DNA from: Peptococcaceae bacterium BICA1-8
GTDB lineage: Bacteria > Bacillota > Peptococcia > Peptococcales > BICA1-8
Direction: 5' to 3'
Assembly (NCBI GenBank): GCA_000802045.1
Contig: JUEF01000116.1
Location: 1 to 32,669, forward strand
DNA length: 32,669 nucleotides
The position numbers and the translations under genes are program-made. Position 1 is the stretch's first letter. Every line of letters begins with the position of its first letter. Positions 6,567 to 15,599 of the stretch are shown piece after piece. Below the pieces are notes generated by a model, which worked only from the letters and a program-made list of their open reading frames with translations, made no database searches and was not told the origin of the DNA.

Positions 6567-7178
6567 GTGTTTGACGAAAAAATTAGTAAAAGAATAATTG
6601 ATATAGTAATTTCGGGGTTAGGATTAATAATTCTAAGTCCTTTTTTATTTTTAATTGCAATTCTAATTAAAGTTGATAGCCCAGAAGGAACAATTATATT
6701 TAAACAAAATCGTGTAGGTTTAAAGGGAAGGATATTTATTTTATATAAGTTTAGATCCATGATACCTGAAGCTGAACAGCTTAAGAATTCTTTGCAAAAC
6801 CTGAATGAAATGTCAGGTCCGGTTTTTAAAATAAAAAAGGACCCCAGAATAACAAGGTTAGGCAGGCTTATCAGAAAAACAAGCATTGACGAACTGCCTC
6901 AATTAATAAATGTATTCAAAGGCGATATGAGCTTAGTAGGTCCTAGACCGCTGCCAGTTGAAGAAATGTCAAAAATTGAACAATATATTTACCAAAAGAG
7001 GTCGAGCGTTAAGCCGGGAATAACCTGCATTTGGCAAATATCCGGCAGGAACAATATTGATTTTGATAAATGGATGGAAATGGATATAGAATATATTGAT
7101 AATTGGTCTCTTGGCTTGGATTTAAAAATACTTTTTTTTACTTTCCCGGCAGTTTTGATTGGCAAAGGTGCTAACTAG
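6567..7178 (+). CDS. initiating polyprenyl-phosphate sugar-phosphate transferase
   Basis: This enzyme should start the repeat unit by moving a sugar-1-phosphate from a UDP-sugar to undecaprenyl phosphate at the inner membrane face. It is the short form (about 203 residues) of the bacterial sugar transferase family: one membrane hairpin (KRIIDIVISGLGLIILSPF), then FKQNRVGLKGR, YKFRSM, TRLGRLIRKTSIDELPQL, GDMSLVGPRPL and the C-terminal PGITCIWQISGRN. The substrate cannot be read from sequence; hexose-1-P or HexNAc-1-P are both usual. The GTG at 6567 has GGAGGG 7 bases upstream. Longer in-frame starts at 6552, 6471 and 6462 lack a good site and would add a non-family N-terminus. It is the first gene of the polysaccharide cluster, with the next gene 24 bases away. 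Confidence 0.9.
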   Translation: MFDEKISKRIIDIVISGLGLIILSPFLFLIAILIKVDSPEGTIIFKQNRVGLKGRIFILYKFRSMIPEAEQLKNSLQNLNEMSGPVFKIKKDPRITRLGRLIRKTSIDELPQLINVFKGDMSLVGPRPLPVEEMSKIEQYIYQKRSSVKPGITCIWQISGRNNIDFDKWMEMDIEYIDNWSLGLDLKILFFTFPAVLIGKGAN

Positions 7179-7202
7179 AAGGAGAATCAAGGAGGAATAC
7201 CC

Positions 7203-8195
7203 ATGCAAAAGAAAATATTGATTACAGGTGTAGCGGGATTTTTAGGCTCCTATCTAGCTAGAAAATTAGTAAAAGAAGAAAATAATCTTGTAATAGGTAT
7301 AGATAATCTTTGTACAGGCCTGCTAAGTAATATAAAAGACATAGTTAATAAAAATAATTTCTGTTTTATCCAAACTGATGTTTCTGAAAAAGAAATTATT
7401 AAGTCTAAGCAGTTACAGGGTGTGCATGAGATTTATCATCTTGCTTCGCTGGCTTCCCCAAAATTTTATCAGGCATACCCTTTAAGAACAATTGCGGTTA
7501 CTACTACTGGGACTCAAAATATGCTTGAATTGGCAAAAATAAATAATGCCAAAATAGTTTATTCTAGTACAAGCGAAGCATATGGTGACCCAGAAATTAA
7601 CCCTCAGTCGGAAAAATATTGGGGGAATGTAAACACTTGGGGACCTAGGGCATGCTATGATGAGTCAAAACGGCTGGGTGAAGTCTTTTGTTATGAATAC
7701 TATCAGAGGTATAAGATACAAGTGAAAGTAGCCCGTATTTTTAATACTTATTCTGCAGGTTTAAGAAATGATGATGGTAGAGTAATATCTAACTTTGTCA
7801 CTCAGGCTATAAAAAATGAAAATATCACTGTTTATGGGGACGGGAGTCAAACCCGTTCCTTTTGTTATGTTGATGATACAATACGCGGTTTATTGTTGAT
7901 GATGGAGAAAGATCAGGCTAGTGGTGAAATTATAAATATTGGCAATCGCCAAGAGTATAAAATAATTGACTTAGCATATTTGATAAAAAAATTAACTTTT
8001 TCCAGTAGTCAAATATCGTTTCAGCCATTACCTGAGGACGACCCTAAAGTGCGTAGGCCAGTTATCGATAAAGCGAAAGAGCTCTTAGGCTGGGAACCGA
8101 TAATTAATTTAGAAGAAGGTTTAAGGGAAACCATTAGCGTTTATAGGGAAAAAATGGGGTTGGGTAAGAATGGAGAATTGAAAATGGAGAATTGA
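7203..8195 (+). CDS. UDP-glucuronate decarboxylase (UDP-xylose synthase)
   Basis: A short-chain dehydrogenase-type enzyme of 330 residues predicted to convert UDP-glucuronate to UDP-xylose. It shows the NAD-binding GVAGFLGS loop (9-16), STSEAYGDP, the catalytic YDESK (Tyr152, Lys156), and ARIFNTY ... YGDGSQTRSFCYVDD, all close to the UXS family. ASPKFYQAYP matches the family's substrate loop. AAGGAGG stands 8 bases before ATG. The next gene makes its substrate, so the polymer probably contains xylose or another pentose. The last residues, after about YREKMGLG (GKNGELKMEN), are encoded by an intergenic repeat (8171-8201), so the C-terminus has been extended into repeat DNA. Confidence 0.9.
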   Translation: MQKKILITGVAGFLGSYLARKLVKEENNLVIGIDNLCTGLLSNIKDIVNKNNFCFIQTDVSEKEIIKSKQLQGVHEIYHLASLASPKFYQAYPLRTIAVTTTGTQNMLELAKINNAKIVYSSTSEAYGDPEINPQSEKYWGNVNTWGPRACYDESKRLGEVFCYEYYQRYKIQVKVARIFNTYSAGLRNDDGRVISNFVTQAIKNENITVYGDGSQTRSFCYVDDTIRGLLLMMEKDQASGEIINIGNRQEYKIIDLAYLIKKLTFSSSQISFQPLPEDDPKVRRPVIDKAKELLGWEPIINLEEGLRETISVYREKMGLGKNGELKMEN

Positions 8196-8201
8196 GAGTT
8201 A
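8171..8201 (+). repeat. AATGGAGAATTGAGAGTT intergenic repeat, copy 1
   Basis: TGGAGAATTGAAAATGGAGA is followed by ATTGAGAGTTA; nearly the same string is found at 28762-28795. It supplies the last codons of the UDP-xylose synthase gene and the gap to the next gene. Confidence 0.65.
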
Positions 8202-8223
8202 TGCGGAAGGAATGATAGATACT

Positions 8224-9603
8224 ATGTATGTTGTTTGTGTGGGTGGGGGCTATGTGGGTAGTGTTACTGGAGTATCTTTTGCAGCTCTGGGTAATAAAAC
8301 TACGGTGATAGATATTAGTAGAGAAAAAGTGGATTTGATAAATGGTGGAAAAAGTCCAATTTATGAACCGGGTTTAGAGTATATAATACAGCAAACTATA
8401 GGAAAATCGCTTTTTGCTACAACAGAGTATCATTGTATAGCAGAAGCGGGTGTAATATTTATTGGGGTAGAAACTCCTACAGCACCTGACGGCAGCGCAG
8501 ATCTAAAGTGTGTTAAAAATGCTGCTACGAGTATTGGTGAAAATATCAATAAAAACAAATTTACATTAATAGTTAATAAATCTACAGTTCCTACTGGAAC
8601 AGGGGAAGTCGTAAGTTCAATAATTTCAGAAGTATCGGGATTAATTCCTGAAAAGGATTTCTCTGTTGTTAGTAATCCTGAATTTCTCAGGGAAGGAAGT
8701 GCTCTTCAGGATGTATTTTTCCCGGATAGAATTGTTGTTGGAGCTAATAACCAAATTGCAAAAGAAATAATGAGAGAATTATATAAGCCTTTAGTCACCA
8801 GAGAAAATTACCATAAATTATGTGAGCGATATTTTAATTTTGAATGGGAAACTCCCGAAAAGCTTCCCATTTACTTTGAAACTGATGTGAGAACTGCGGA
8901 ATTGATTAAGTACGCCTCTAATGGTTTCTTGGCAGTAAAAATAAGCTTTATTAATGAAGTGGCCAAGTTATGCGAAAAATTAGGTACTAATGTGCTAGAC
9001 GTAGCTAAAGGAATGGGTCTTGATAGCAGGATTGGTGACAAATTTCTTGAGGTTTCTAGTGGTTGGCAGGGCAGCTGTTTTCCAAAGGATACTTCAGAGT
9101 TGTATCTACTAAGTAAAAATTATGAATGCGAATTAAGCATTGTCAAAGCAGCCATTGATGCTAATTTTGCAATGCACCGTTATGTAGTTGAGAAAATCAT
9201 AAGGTTTTTAGGATGTTTAAATGGGAAAACGATTGGTATTTTGGGATTAACCTTTAAACCAAATACAGATGATGCTCGAAAGACCCAAGCTGAATTTATT
9301 ATTCCTCACTTATTAAGTTTAGGTGCAAGTATTAAGGCATTTGATCCTCAGGGAATGGAAACTTTTAAGAAGTTTAATCCTACTTTGGATATTAAATATT
9401 GTGAAAAGGCTGAAGATGTAGCCCAAAGAGCAGATTGTGTTCTTTTGTTAACCCACTGGCAGGAATTTATGAATCTGAATTGGCAGGAAATGGTGAATAC
9501 TCTTAAAACACCATATGTGCTGGATACAAGGAATTTTTTAAACAGAGAAAAGCTGCAGGAATTAGGATTTTGTTATCAGGGGTTAGGGGTGAAAAGCAAA
9601 TAA
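8224..9603 (+). CDS. ugd: UDP-glucose 6-dehydrogenase
   Basis: Oxidises UDP-glucose to UDP-glucuronate with two NAD+, feeding the decarboxylase encoded just upstream. The N-terminal Rossmann motif VCVGGGYVGSVTG, the STVPTGTG and NPEFLREGSA segments, the central helix AELIKYASNGFLAVKISFINE and the active-site GSCFPKD (Cys285) are all present. So is the C-terminal domain motif LGLTFKPNTDDAR. The ATG at 8224 gives the usual short N-terminus (MYVVCVGGG) with GGAAGGA 12 bases upstream; an ATG at 8212 directly touches the ribosome site. The 3' end overlaps the flippase gene. A decayed copy of this gene's 3' end lies at 14291-14339. Confidence 0.93.
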   Translation: MYVVCVGGGYVGSVTGVSFAALGNKTTVIDISREKVDLINGGKSPIYEPGLEYIIQQTIGKSLFATTEYHCIAEAGVIFIGVETPTAPDGSADLKCVKNAATSIGENINKNKFTLIVNKSTVPTGTGEVVSSIISEVSGLIPEKDFSVVSNPEFLREGSALQDVFFPDRIVVGANNQIAKEIMRELYKPLVTRENYHKLCERYFNFEWETPEKLPIYFETDVRTAELIKYASNGFLAVKISFINEVAKLCEKLGTNVLDVAKGMGLDSRIGDKFLEVSSGWQGSCFPKDTSELYLLSKNYECELSIVKAAIDANFAMHRYVVEKIIRFLGCLNGKTIGILGLTFKPNTDDARKTQAEFIIPHLLSLGASIKAFDPQGMETFKKFNPTLDIKYCEKAEDVAQRADCVLLLTHWQEFMNLNWQEMVNTLKTPYVLDTRNFLNREKLQELGFCYQGLGVKSK

Positions 9604-10877
9604 ATATTAAATCTATTTGGACAGTTATTAGTAACAATACTTTAGGTAGAAATACTGCCTGGATGTTAGTAGGGAATGGAGGAAAAGTTTTTCTCCAAGG
9701 AATATATTTTATCATTCTTGCAAGAAGCCTGGGTGTGGGGGGATACGGAATTTATGCAGGAGCACTTGCTTTAGTATTTATTCTAGTTCCTTTCGCCGGT
9801 TGGGGTAGTGGAAAGCTGCTTATTATGCATGTATCCCGTAATCCTGCAAGCTTCCCCGTTTATTGGGGAAATGGTCTTGTGACCATTTTATTAAGCGGTA
9901 GTATCTTAACGCTCATAGTTTTTTTATTAGGCGTTAATTTATTGCCTAATATTCCATTGAATTTATTATTAATACTTGCAATAGCCGAATTTTTCTTTGG
10001 GCGACTACTTGAGAATTCTGCTGATGCATTTCAAGCATTTGAGTTATTGCGGATTACAGCAATGCTAAATATAATGATTTATACTTTGCGGTTGGGTGCA
10101 GTTCTTTTGTTTGTTATATCTGGTCCTCAAATTACTCCTGGGATGTGGGCTTGCTGGTATTTGTTAGCCTCTGCTTTATCAGCACTTGTGGGTCTATTTT
10201 TGGTTCATATAAAGCTAGGAAAACCAAAACAATCAATTACAATATTAATAAAGAACTTGAAGGATGGTTTTTATTTTGCCCTAGGACTGTCTTCACAAAG
10301 CATTTATCAAGATATTGACAAAACCATGTTAGTCAGGCTTTCCACTTTTGAAGCTGCTGGTATTTATACAGTGGCTTATCGTATTATGGGAATGGCTTTT
10401 ATTCCGGTACTGGCTTTGCTTAATGCAAGTTATGCACAATTTTTTAAGCATGGTAAAAAAGGAATAATACAAAGCTTTGAATTTGCTAAGGGTTTATTAC
10501 CTTATTCAGTTGGATACGGATTAGTTGCAGTCTTGCTGTTATTAATATTTGCTCCTGTTGCCCCTTTTTTATTAGGCGAAGAATATAGCCAAGCGGTTCA
10601 GGCAATTCGCTGGCTTTCAATGATAGTTTTCTTTCAATGTATTCAGTATTTTATTTCAAATGCTTTAACAGGAGCTGGTTATCAAAAGATACGCAGCTGT
10701 ATTCAGATGACTGCAGCAGTACTAAATATAGCCCTTAACTTATGGTTAATACCGCTATACGCTTGGAAGGGAGCAATTTGGGCGAGCATAATAACCGATG
10801 GAGTGTTGGTCATCGTGCTTTTCTTAGCAGTTAGTGTTGTAGCAAAAAGTGAGATCCCCATAAAGGAGGAAGGATAA
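9570..10877 (+). CDS. polysaccharide flippase (Wzx-like)
   Basis: A 435-residue integral membrane protein with about 12 hydrophobic helices, of the polysaccharide-biosynthesis/MATE-like flippase family, predicted to turn lipid-linked repeat units across the membrane. The N-terminal AWMLVGNGGKVFLQGIYFII followed by LARSLGVGGYGIYAGALALV is typical, as is the C-terminal ALTGAGYQKIRS...ALNLWLIPLYAWKGAIWASI. The start is uncertain. The TTG at 9570 overlaps the previous gene by 34 bases and has GCAGGA 9 bases upstream, and any later start would cut into the first helix. The stop codon shares one base with the start of the following glycosyltransferase. Confidence 0.88.
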   Translation: MLSGVRGEKQINIKSIWTVISNNTLGRNTAWMLVGNGGKVFLQGIYFIILARSLGVGGYGIYAGALALVFILVPFAGWGSGKLLIMHVSRNPASFPVYWGNGLVTILLSGSILTLIVFLLGVNLLPNIPLNLLLILAIAEFFFGRLLENSADAFQAFELLRITAMLNIMIYTLRLGAVLLFVISGPQITPGMWACWYLLASALSALVGLFLVHIKLGKPKQSITILIKNLKDGFYFALGLSSQSIYQDIDKTMLVRLSTFEAAGIYTVAYRIMGMAFIPVLALLNASYAQFFKHGKKGIIQSFEFAKGLLPYSVGYGLVAVLLLLIFAPVAPFLLGEEYSQAVQAIRWLSMIVFFQCIQYFISNALTGAGYQKIRSCIQMTAAVLNIALNLWLIPLYAWKGAIWASIITDGVLVIVLFLAVSVVAKSEIPIKEEG

Positions 10878-11803
10878 TGTACGATATAGCAATATGTATA
10901 GCAACATATAAGCGACTTATCATGTTGGATAAATTATTGGAGAGCTTATCAAAACTTGCTTTTAACAAAAATCCCAAAGTAAAAAGTTGCATAATAGTGA
11001 TAGACAATGACAATAAAGGTTCTGCCTATTCAGTTGTAGATAAGTATTCTTCTGAATTTTCCAAAATACTTTATGATATTGAACCTACCCGGGGCATTTC
11101 TAGTGCGCGTAATAAAGCTGTTGATATTGCAAAAAAATTTAATTGCCACTATATTGCTTTTGTAGATGATGATGAAATTGTTGATCCTTTTTGGTTAGAT
11201 GAGTTATTATTTACAATTAGAGAATATCAAGCTGATATAGTAGTAGGACCAGTGTTTTTTATCTTTCCAAGAGATACTCCGGAATGGATAATAAAAGGGA
11301 ATTTTTTTCCACGGCCATTATATCAAACTGGAGAACAAATATATATGGGTGCAACAAACAATGTACTCTTTACCCGTGAGTCCTTAGACAAACTTAAAGG
11401 ACCTTTTGATGAAAGATTTAATATAAGTGGTGGATCAGATACTTATCTGTTTAAAAGTCTATCAGGCGGTGCAAAAATTGTTTGGACTAATGAGGCAATT
11501 GTTAAAGAAAATGTTCCTCTTAGCCGGGCAAATGCAAAGTGGATACTAAAGAGAGCTTTTCGAGGCGGGAATACCATTGGATTATGCGATAAATACTTGG
11601 CTAGAAATATACTCACTATATTTATTCGTCTGCTAAAAGGTGCATTTCGGATAACTCAAGGATTCATAACTTTTCTTCCTTCCTTATTTATCGGTAAGCA
11701 ACGTATCATCAGATCAATTCATTATATTTTTTTGGGAGCCGGAATGATAGCTGGAATTATGGGATATAAATTTGAAGAATATCGAGTGATTCATGGGTCA
11801 TGA
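10877..11803 (+). CDS. family 2 glycosyltransferase
   Basis: A 308-residue GT-A fold transferase. The N-terminal IAICIATYKRLIMLDKLLESL and the nucleotide-binding VIDNDN lead to TRGISSARNKAVD and the metal-binding FVDDDE (Asp97-Asp99). An acceptor-side GGSDTYLFKSL motif follows, in the position of the ED box. Hydrophobic stretches near the C-terminus suggest membrane association. It should add one sugar to the lipid-linked unit; donor and linkage cannot be read. AAGGAGGA lies 4-5 bases before the start. The TAATG overlap with the flippase and the ATGA overlap with the next gene point to tight co-translation. Confidence 0.9.
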   Translation: MYDIAICIATYKRLIMLDKLLESLSKLAFNKNPKVKSCIIVIDNDNKGSAYSVVDKYSSEFSKILYDIEPTRGISSARNKAVDIAKKFNCHYIAFVDDDEIVDPFWLDELLFTIREYQADIVVGPVFFIFPRDTPEWIIKGNFFPRPLYQTGEQIYMGATNNVLFTRESLDKLKGPFDERFNISGGSDTYLFKSLSGGAKIVWTNEAIVKENVPLSRANAKWILKRAFRGGNTIGLCDKYLARNILTIFIRLLKGAFRITQGFITFLPSLFIGKQRIIRSIHYIFLGAGMIAGIMGYKFEEYRVIHGS

Positions 11804-13059
11804 GGAAAATGAAAATTTCCTCAAAAAGTATAGAAAAAATAGTAGTGTTACTAACATTGTTTATGTCTACCACGGCAATTGTTCCACTGTTGCAAGATGA
11901 ATTTGGAGCTGTGTTCGACCCTGTTAAGGGTAATGAAATCAAACAGATAATATGGATAGTATTTTATTTCTTGACTTTAATAATGCTTTTGCCGCGAATA
12001 AAAACAGCTTTAAAAGCTATAAAAAGTGATAAATTATTATGGCTTTTAATAGGATTGACCATAATATCAATCTTATGGTCAGATTTTCCTAAGGTAACAT
12101 TTCGCCGCAGCGTTGCACTGTTAGGTACTACTTTAGTTGGCATATATTTGGCTATTAGGTTTAGCTACCAAGAAATAATAAAGTTATTTTTTTGGACATT
12201 TTGCCTTAGTGCTGTGCTTAGCATTGCTTTTGCAATAATAACACCATCATTGGGAGTGCATTATGACATCTATCATACAGGAGCATGGCGGGGCATTTTT
12301 ATACATAAAAATATATTTGGTAGGCTAATGGCATTAGCTACAATATACACTATTGTTTTGCTTATTGGTAAACAAATAAGAGCATACATAGCATTCATAT
12401 ATTTTAGTATTTTTTTGACTTTATTATTTTTATCTACATCAAAAACAGCACTAATTATTTTTTTTATATTATTAATATTTATACCAATCTATAGAACCAT
12501 ACACTTGCATCCATTTGTAGTTATACCGGTAACTATATTATTGATTTTAACTGGTGGGTTGGTGGTTACATGGCTAACTAATAATCTGGATTCTATATTA
12601 CTATTTCTAGGGCGAGATGCAACTTTAACTGGCCGAACAAAGCTTTGGCAAGCAGTATGGGTAATGATTGAGAATAAATTTTGGTTAGGTTATGGCTACA
12701 CGGCCTTTTGGTTAGATTTAGAAGGACCATCGAGTTATGTATGGGAAACTTTAAAGTGGAGTGTTCCACACGCTCATAATGGTTTTTTAGATCTGTGGTT
12801 AGACCTTGGTTTGCTGGGAGTAGTGTTATTCTTCTCTTCTTTTGTAATCAACTTAGTAAAATCCATCTTATTAGTTAGAAGAGAATCAAGCTTTATTAGT
12901 TTCTTGCCATTAGTATTTTTTGTATTTTTTATAATGACTAATATAACTGAAAGCACAATTTTGGTGCAAAACTCTATTTATTGGATTATGTATGTTACTT
13001 TTTCAACATTAGTTAATTTTCCACAGCAAGAAAATGAAATTGTCTCTACATGTAAATAA
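11800..13059 (+). CDS. O-antigen ligase/polymerase-like membrane protein (Wzy or WaaL type)
   Basis: A 419-residue protein with roughly ten membrane helices and one long periplasmic-type loop. The central STSKTALIIFFILL and the loop sequence LGRDATLTGRTKLWQAVWVM, then FWLGYGYTAFW and VPHAHNGFLDLWLDLGLLG, are the usual signature of the O-antigen ligase family (Wzy_C), with the paired arginine and histidine motifs. In a Wzx-dependent cluster it most likely polymerises repeat units; attachment of finished chains is the alternative. The ATG overlaps the previous stop (ATGA). An alternative ATG lies three codons in. Confidence 0.88.
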   Translation: MRKMKISSKSIEKIVVLLTLFMSTTAIVPLLQDEFGAVFDPVKGNEIKQIIWIVFYFLTLIMLLPRIKTALKAIKSDKLLWLLIGLTIISILWSDFPKVTFRRSVALLGTTLVGIYLAIRFSYQEIIKLFFWTFCLSAVLSIAFAIITPSLGVHYDIYHTGAWRGIFIHKNIFGRLMALATIYTIVLLIGKQIRAYIAFIYFSIFLTLLFLSTSKTALIIFFILLIFIPIYRTIHLHPFVVIPVTILLILTGGLVVTWLTNNLDSILLFLGRDATLTGRTKLWQAVWVMIENKFWLGYGYTAFWLDLEGPSSYVWETLKWSVPHAHNGFLDLWLDLGLLGVVLFFSSFVINLVKSILLVRRESSFISFLPLVFFVFFIMTNITESTILVQNSIYWIMYVTFSTLVNFPQQENEIVSTCK

Positions 13060-13207
13060 GAAAAAGTAGATAAATAAAATATAGTGCGTTTTTTATCACC
13101 CATAATTATTATTGTTATTATCTTAAAAGCTTTTGAAAAATGGCAGAATGCAAAAAATAATAAATATATTTTATTTAAGAATATATAAGTGTAGAGGAGT
13201 AAGCATT

Positions 13208-14245
13208 TTGGTAGAAAAAGGAACTTTGATTATTACATTAGACTTTGAACTTTATTGGGGCAATATTGACCAAAAATCTTTAGAAGAATTTAAAGAAATT
13301 TCAATTGGAGCCCGCTTAGCAGTACTATCACTCCTAGAGTTATTTAAAAAGTACAATATTCATGCAACCTGGGCAACTGTTGGTTTTCTTTTTTTTGAAA
13401 CTTATAAAGACTTAGTCGAAGGGCTACCAGAGAAAAAACCGGAGTATTTAAATCCAAATTTATCCCCATATAACTATCTGCTCGATAATCTTGGGGAGAA
13501 TGAGGAGGAAGACCCTTCCCATTATGCCTTATCATTAATTAAACAAATCAACACCTATGCGAATCAAGAAATAGCAAGCCACACCTTTTCTCACTATTAT
13601 TGCCTGGAAAAAGGACAAAACGAAGATGATCTTAAAGATGATTTAGAAGCAGCAATAAAAGTAGCACAAAAAGCCAATATAAAGCTTAAAAGTTTGGTTT
13701 TTCCAAGAAACCAGATTAACAAAGACTATCTTTTTATTTATGAACAATTGGGTTTTAGTGCTTATAGGGGTAATGCACGGTCTTGGATCAGGTCTAGGTT
13801 ACAGACTTGGAAGTCTTGGTTTAGATATCATAACAATGGTCCAAGAAGTTTAGAAGATAGCAAGTGGTCAAAAATCCTTAAGGCTATAAGATTAATTGAC
13901 GATTATTTCAATATATTTGGACATAATACGTACCCAACTGAAGAAATAATTAACAGTTTTCCTTTTGATATATATTCTAGCAGATATTTGAGACCATACT
14001 CTAAAAAGCTTAAATTTCTAGACTGGCTAAAATTACATAGGATTAAAGCCGATTTAACTTATGCTGCTAAACATAAACAAGTATATCATTTATGGTGGCA
14101 TCCCTATGATTTTGGCACTAATTTGAAGGAAAACATGCTATTCCTCAATAAAATAATTGACCATTTCTTATATTTGCAGAAAAAATATGGGATGAAAAGT
14201 TTGAATATGGGAGAATTGGCGGATTCTTTTATAAAAGAGGAGTAA
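13208..14245 (+). CDS. polysaccharide deacetylase (NodB-type)
   Basis: A predicted metal-dependent deacetylase of about 345 residues. The first motif TLDFELYWG carries the catalytic/metal Asp12, and the second motif SHTFSH holds His125 and His129. Later QVYHLWWHPYDFG provides the family's C-terminal histidine motif. No signal peptide is visible, so it probably acts in the cytoplasm on lipid-linked or nucleotide sugar, or is a membrane-side modifier. A TTG at 13208 with AGAGGAGT 7-8 bases upstream is the best start; a frame opening at 13133 adds a non-family N-terminus. The preceding 150 bases hold no gene. The polymer therefore probably includes an N-acetylated sugar. Confidence 0.85.
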   Translation: MVEKGTLIITLDFELYWGNIDQKSLEEFKEISIGARLAVLSLLELFKKYNIHATWATVGFLFFETYKDLVEGLPEKKPEYLNPNLSPYNYLLDNLGENEEEDPSHYALSLIKQINTYANQEIASHTFSHYYCLEKGQNEDDLKDDLEAAIKVAQKANIKLKSLVFPRNQINKDYLFIYEQLGFSAYRGNARSWIRSRLQTWKSWFRYHNNGPRSLEDSKWSKILKAIRLIDDYFNIFGHNTYPTEEIINSFPFDIYSSRYLRPYSKKLKFLDWLKLHRIKADLTYAAKHKQVYHLWWHPYDFGTNLKENMLFLNKIIDHFLYLQKKYGMKSLNMGELADSFIKEE

Positions 14246-14290
14246 GTTTTCTCAGTTAAATAAAAATAGTATAAGTTAACCAGATTATAC

Positions 14291-14339
14291 TTAACAAGAG
14301 AAGAACTGCAGGAGCTGAGTTTTGTTATAGGGGATTAGC
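14291..14339 (+). pseudogene. remnant of a UDP-glucose dehydrogenase gene 3' end
   Basis: TTAACAAGAGAAGAACTGCA and the following GGAGCTGAGTTTTGTTAT align with the last codons of ugd (about 9538-9587), including CTGCAGGA, TTTTGTTAT and the AGGGG-TTAG end, with a one-base deletion breaking the frame. Nothing upstream of it looks like the rest of the gene. It indicates an earlier duplication or recombination at this junction. Confidence 0.6.
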
Positions 14340-14374
14340 CATATAGCTTTTCAGGAGGGAAAGAGAGGTTTACA

Positions 14375-15496
14375 ATGAAAAAGGTTGCTATCTTAACCAC
14401 TTATATAGCTCCATATCGAGTAAAGTTATTTAGAATATTAAGAGAAAAGCTTGATAGATTAGATATTATTGTATCAACCTTGATGGAAGATGGAAGGCAA
14501 TGGCCTGTAGAATGGGATGATTTAGATGTGACAGTTACTAAAAATATAGCAATAAAAGAAACTTATCGACATCCCAATGGATTTAAAGACACAAAATCCA
14601 TCCATTTTTCATGGAATATACTTTTTATATTATTTAAGATTAAACCAGAGGTTGTAATATCAACTGAGATGGGTTTTAGGACATTATGTGCAATTGTTTA
14701 CCGTCGTATATTTTCTAATACTCGCTTAATAATATGGGCTCTTTTATCAGAAGTTACTGAAGAGGCAAATGGCTGGGTTAGGAAAATTCTAAGACGTATT
14801 ACTTTACATCAGGCTGATGGAGTTTTAGTTAATGGGAAGAGTGGTTATAGGTACATAGAAAGTTTTGGTTTTCCTGCAAAAAAGATTATTATTACCCCTC
14901 AAACTGTTGACGTTAAAATGTTTGCAAATAGTCCTATCGATAGAGAGGCAGAAAGTATGTTCCGTTTATTATATTGTGGCCGACTAATAGAGCTTAAAGG
15001 TATTATTGGATTTACTGATGTACTCAATGAATGGGTAAAAAACAATTCTAAATATAAGGTGGAATTTTGGCTTGCTGGTGATGGACCGTTAAGAACGGAT
15101 TTAGAGATGTTTAGATGTGTACCTAACCTTAAATTAAAGATTCTAGGTCATATTCCGTATGAAAGATTATCTGATATATATAGGCAATGTGGTATTTTTA
15201 CATTTCCCACTCTATCCGATGAATGGGGTTTAGTAATAAACGAGGCTATGGCATCTGGATTACCAATTCTAGGTTCACATTATAGTCAAGCTGTAAATGA
15301 ATTAGTGGAGGATGGAGTTAATGGATGGGCATTTTACTCAGATGATTTTGCTAGTACTTATAATGCAATAGAAAAGGTTTTCGCTACATCTGTTGAAGAT
15401 ATTGAAAAAATTAGATTCCGGAACAGAAAAAAGGCTCTAAAATTACAATTTGAAGATGTTGCTAAATGTATAATAGAAGCGATAAATAAAGCTTAA
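14375..15496 (+). CDS. family 4 glycosyltransferase
   Basis: A 373-residue GT-B fold transferase. The N-terminal domain begins KKVAILTTYIAPYRVKLFRI. The C-terminal domain holds LLYCGRLIELKG, WLAGDGPLR, LGHIPYERLSDIY and the nucleotide-binding E-x7-E region DEWGLVINEAMASG. TYIAPYR is common in transferases acting on galactose- or glucose-type acceptors, but donor and linkage cannot be called. AGGAGGGAAAGAGAGG precedes the ATG. The 129-base gap before it contains the ugd remnant. Confidence 0.9.
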   Translation: MKKVAILTTYIAPYRVKLFRILREKLDRLDIIVSTLMEDGRQWPVEWDDLDVTVTKNIAIKETYRHPNGFKDTKSIHFSWNILFILFKIKPEVVISTEMGFRTLCAIVYRRIFSNTRLIIWALLSEVTEEANGWVRKILRRITLHQADGVLVNGKSGYRYIESFGFPAKKIIITPQTVDVKMFANSPIDREAESMFRLLYCGRLIELKGIIGFTDVLNEWVKNNSKYKVEFWLAGDGPLRTDLEMFRCVPNLKLKILGHIPYERLSDIYRQCGIFTFPTLSDEWGLVINEAMASGLPILGSHYSQAVNELVEDGVNGWAFYSDDFASTYNAIEKVFATSVEDIEKIRFRNRKKALKLQFEDVAKCIIEAINKA

Positions 15497-15599
15497 TATT
15501 TCTATAGTGCCATGTGTAAGAGGAGTGTGATTATTGATAAAAAATATTTGCGAAAAGATATTGAATTAAGGTTAAACAAACTAGATCTGGAGGTATTAT

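Noticed and set aside
6446..6886. Long open frame on the minus strand opposite the sugar transferase gene
   Set aside because: It mirrors a clearly conserved gene on the other strand, has no family motifs and no ribosome site.
15522..15558. 11-codon frame behind AGAGGAG before the epimerase gene
   Set aside because: Too short, ends without any recognisable feature, and probably is debris of an earlier gene start.
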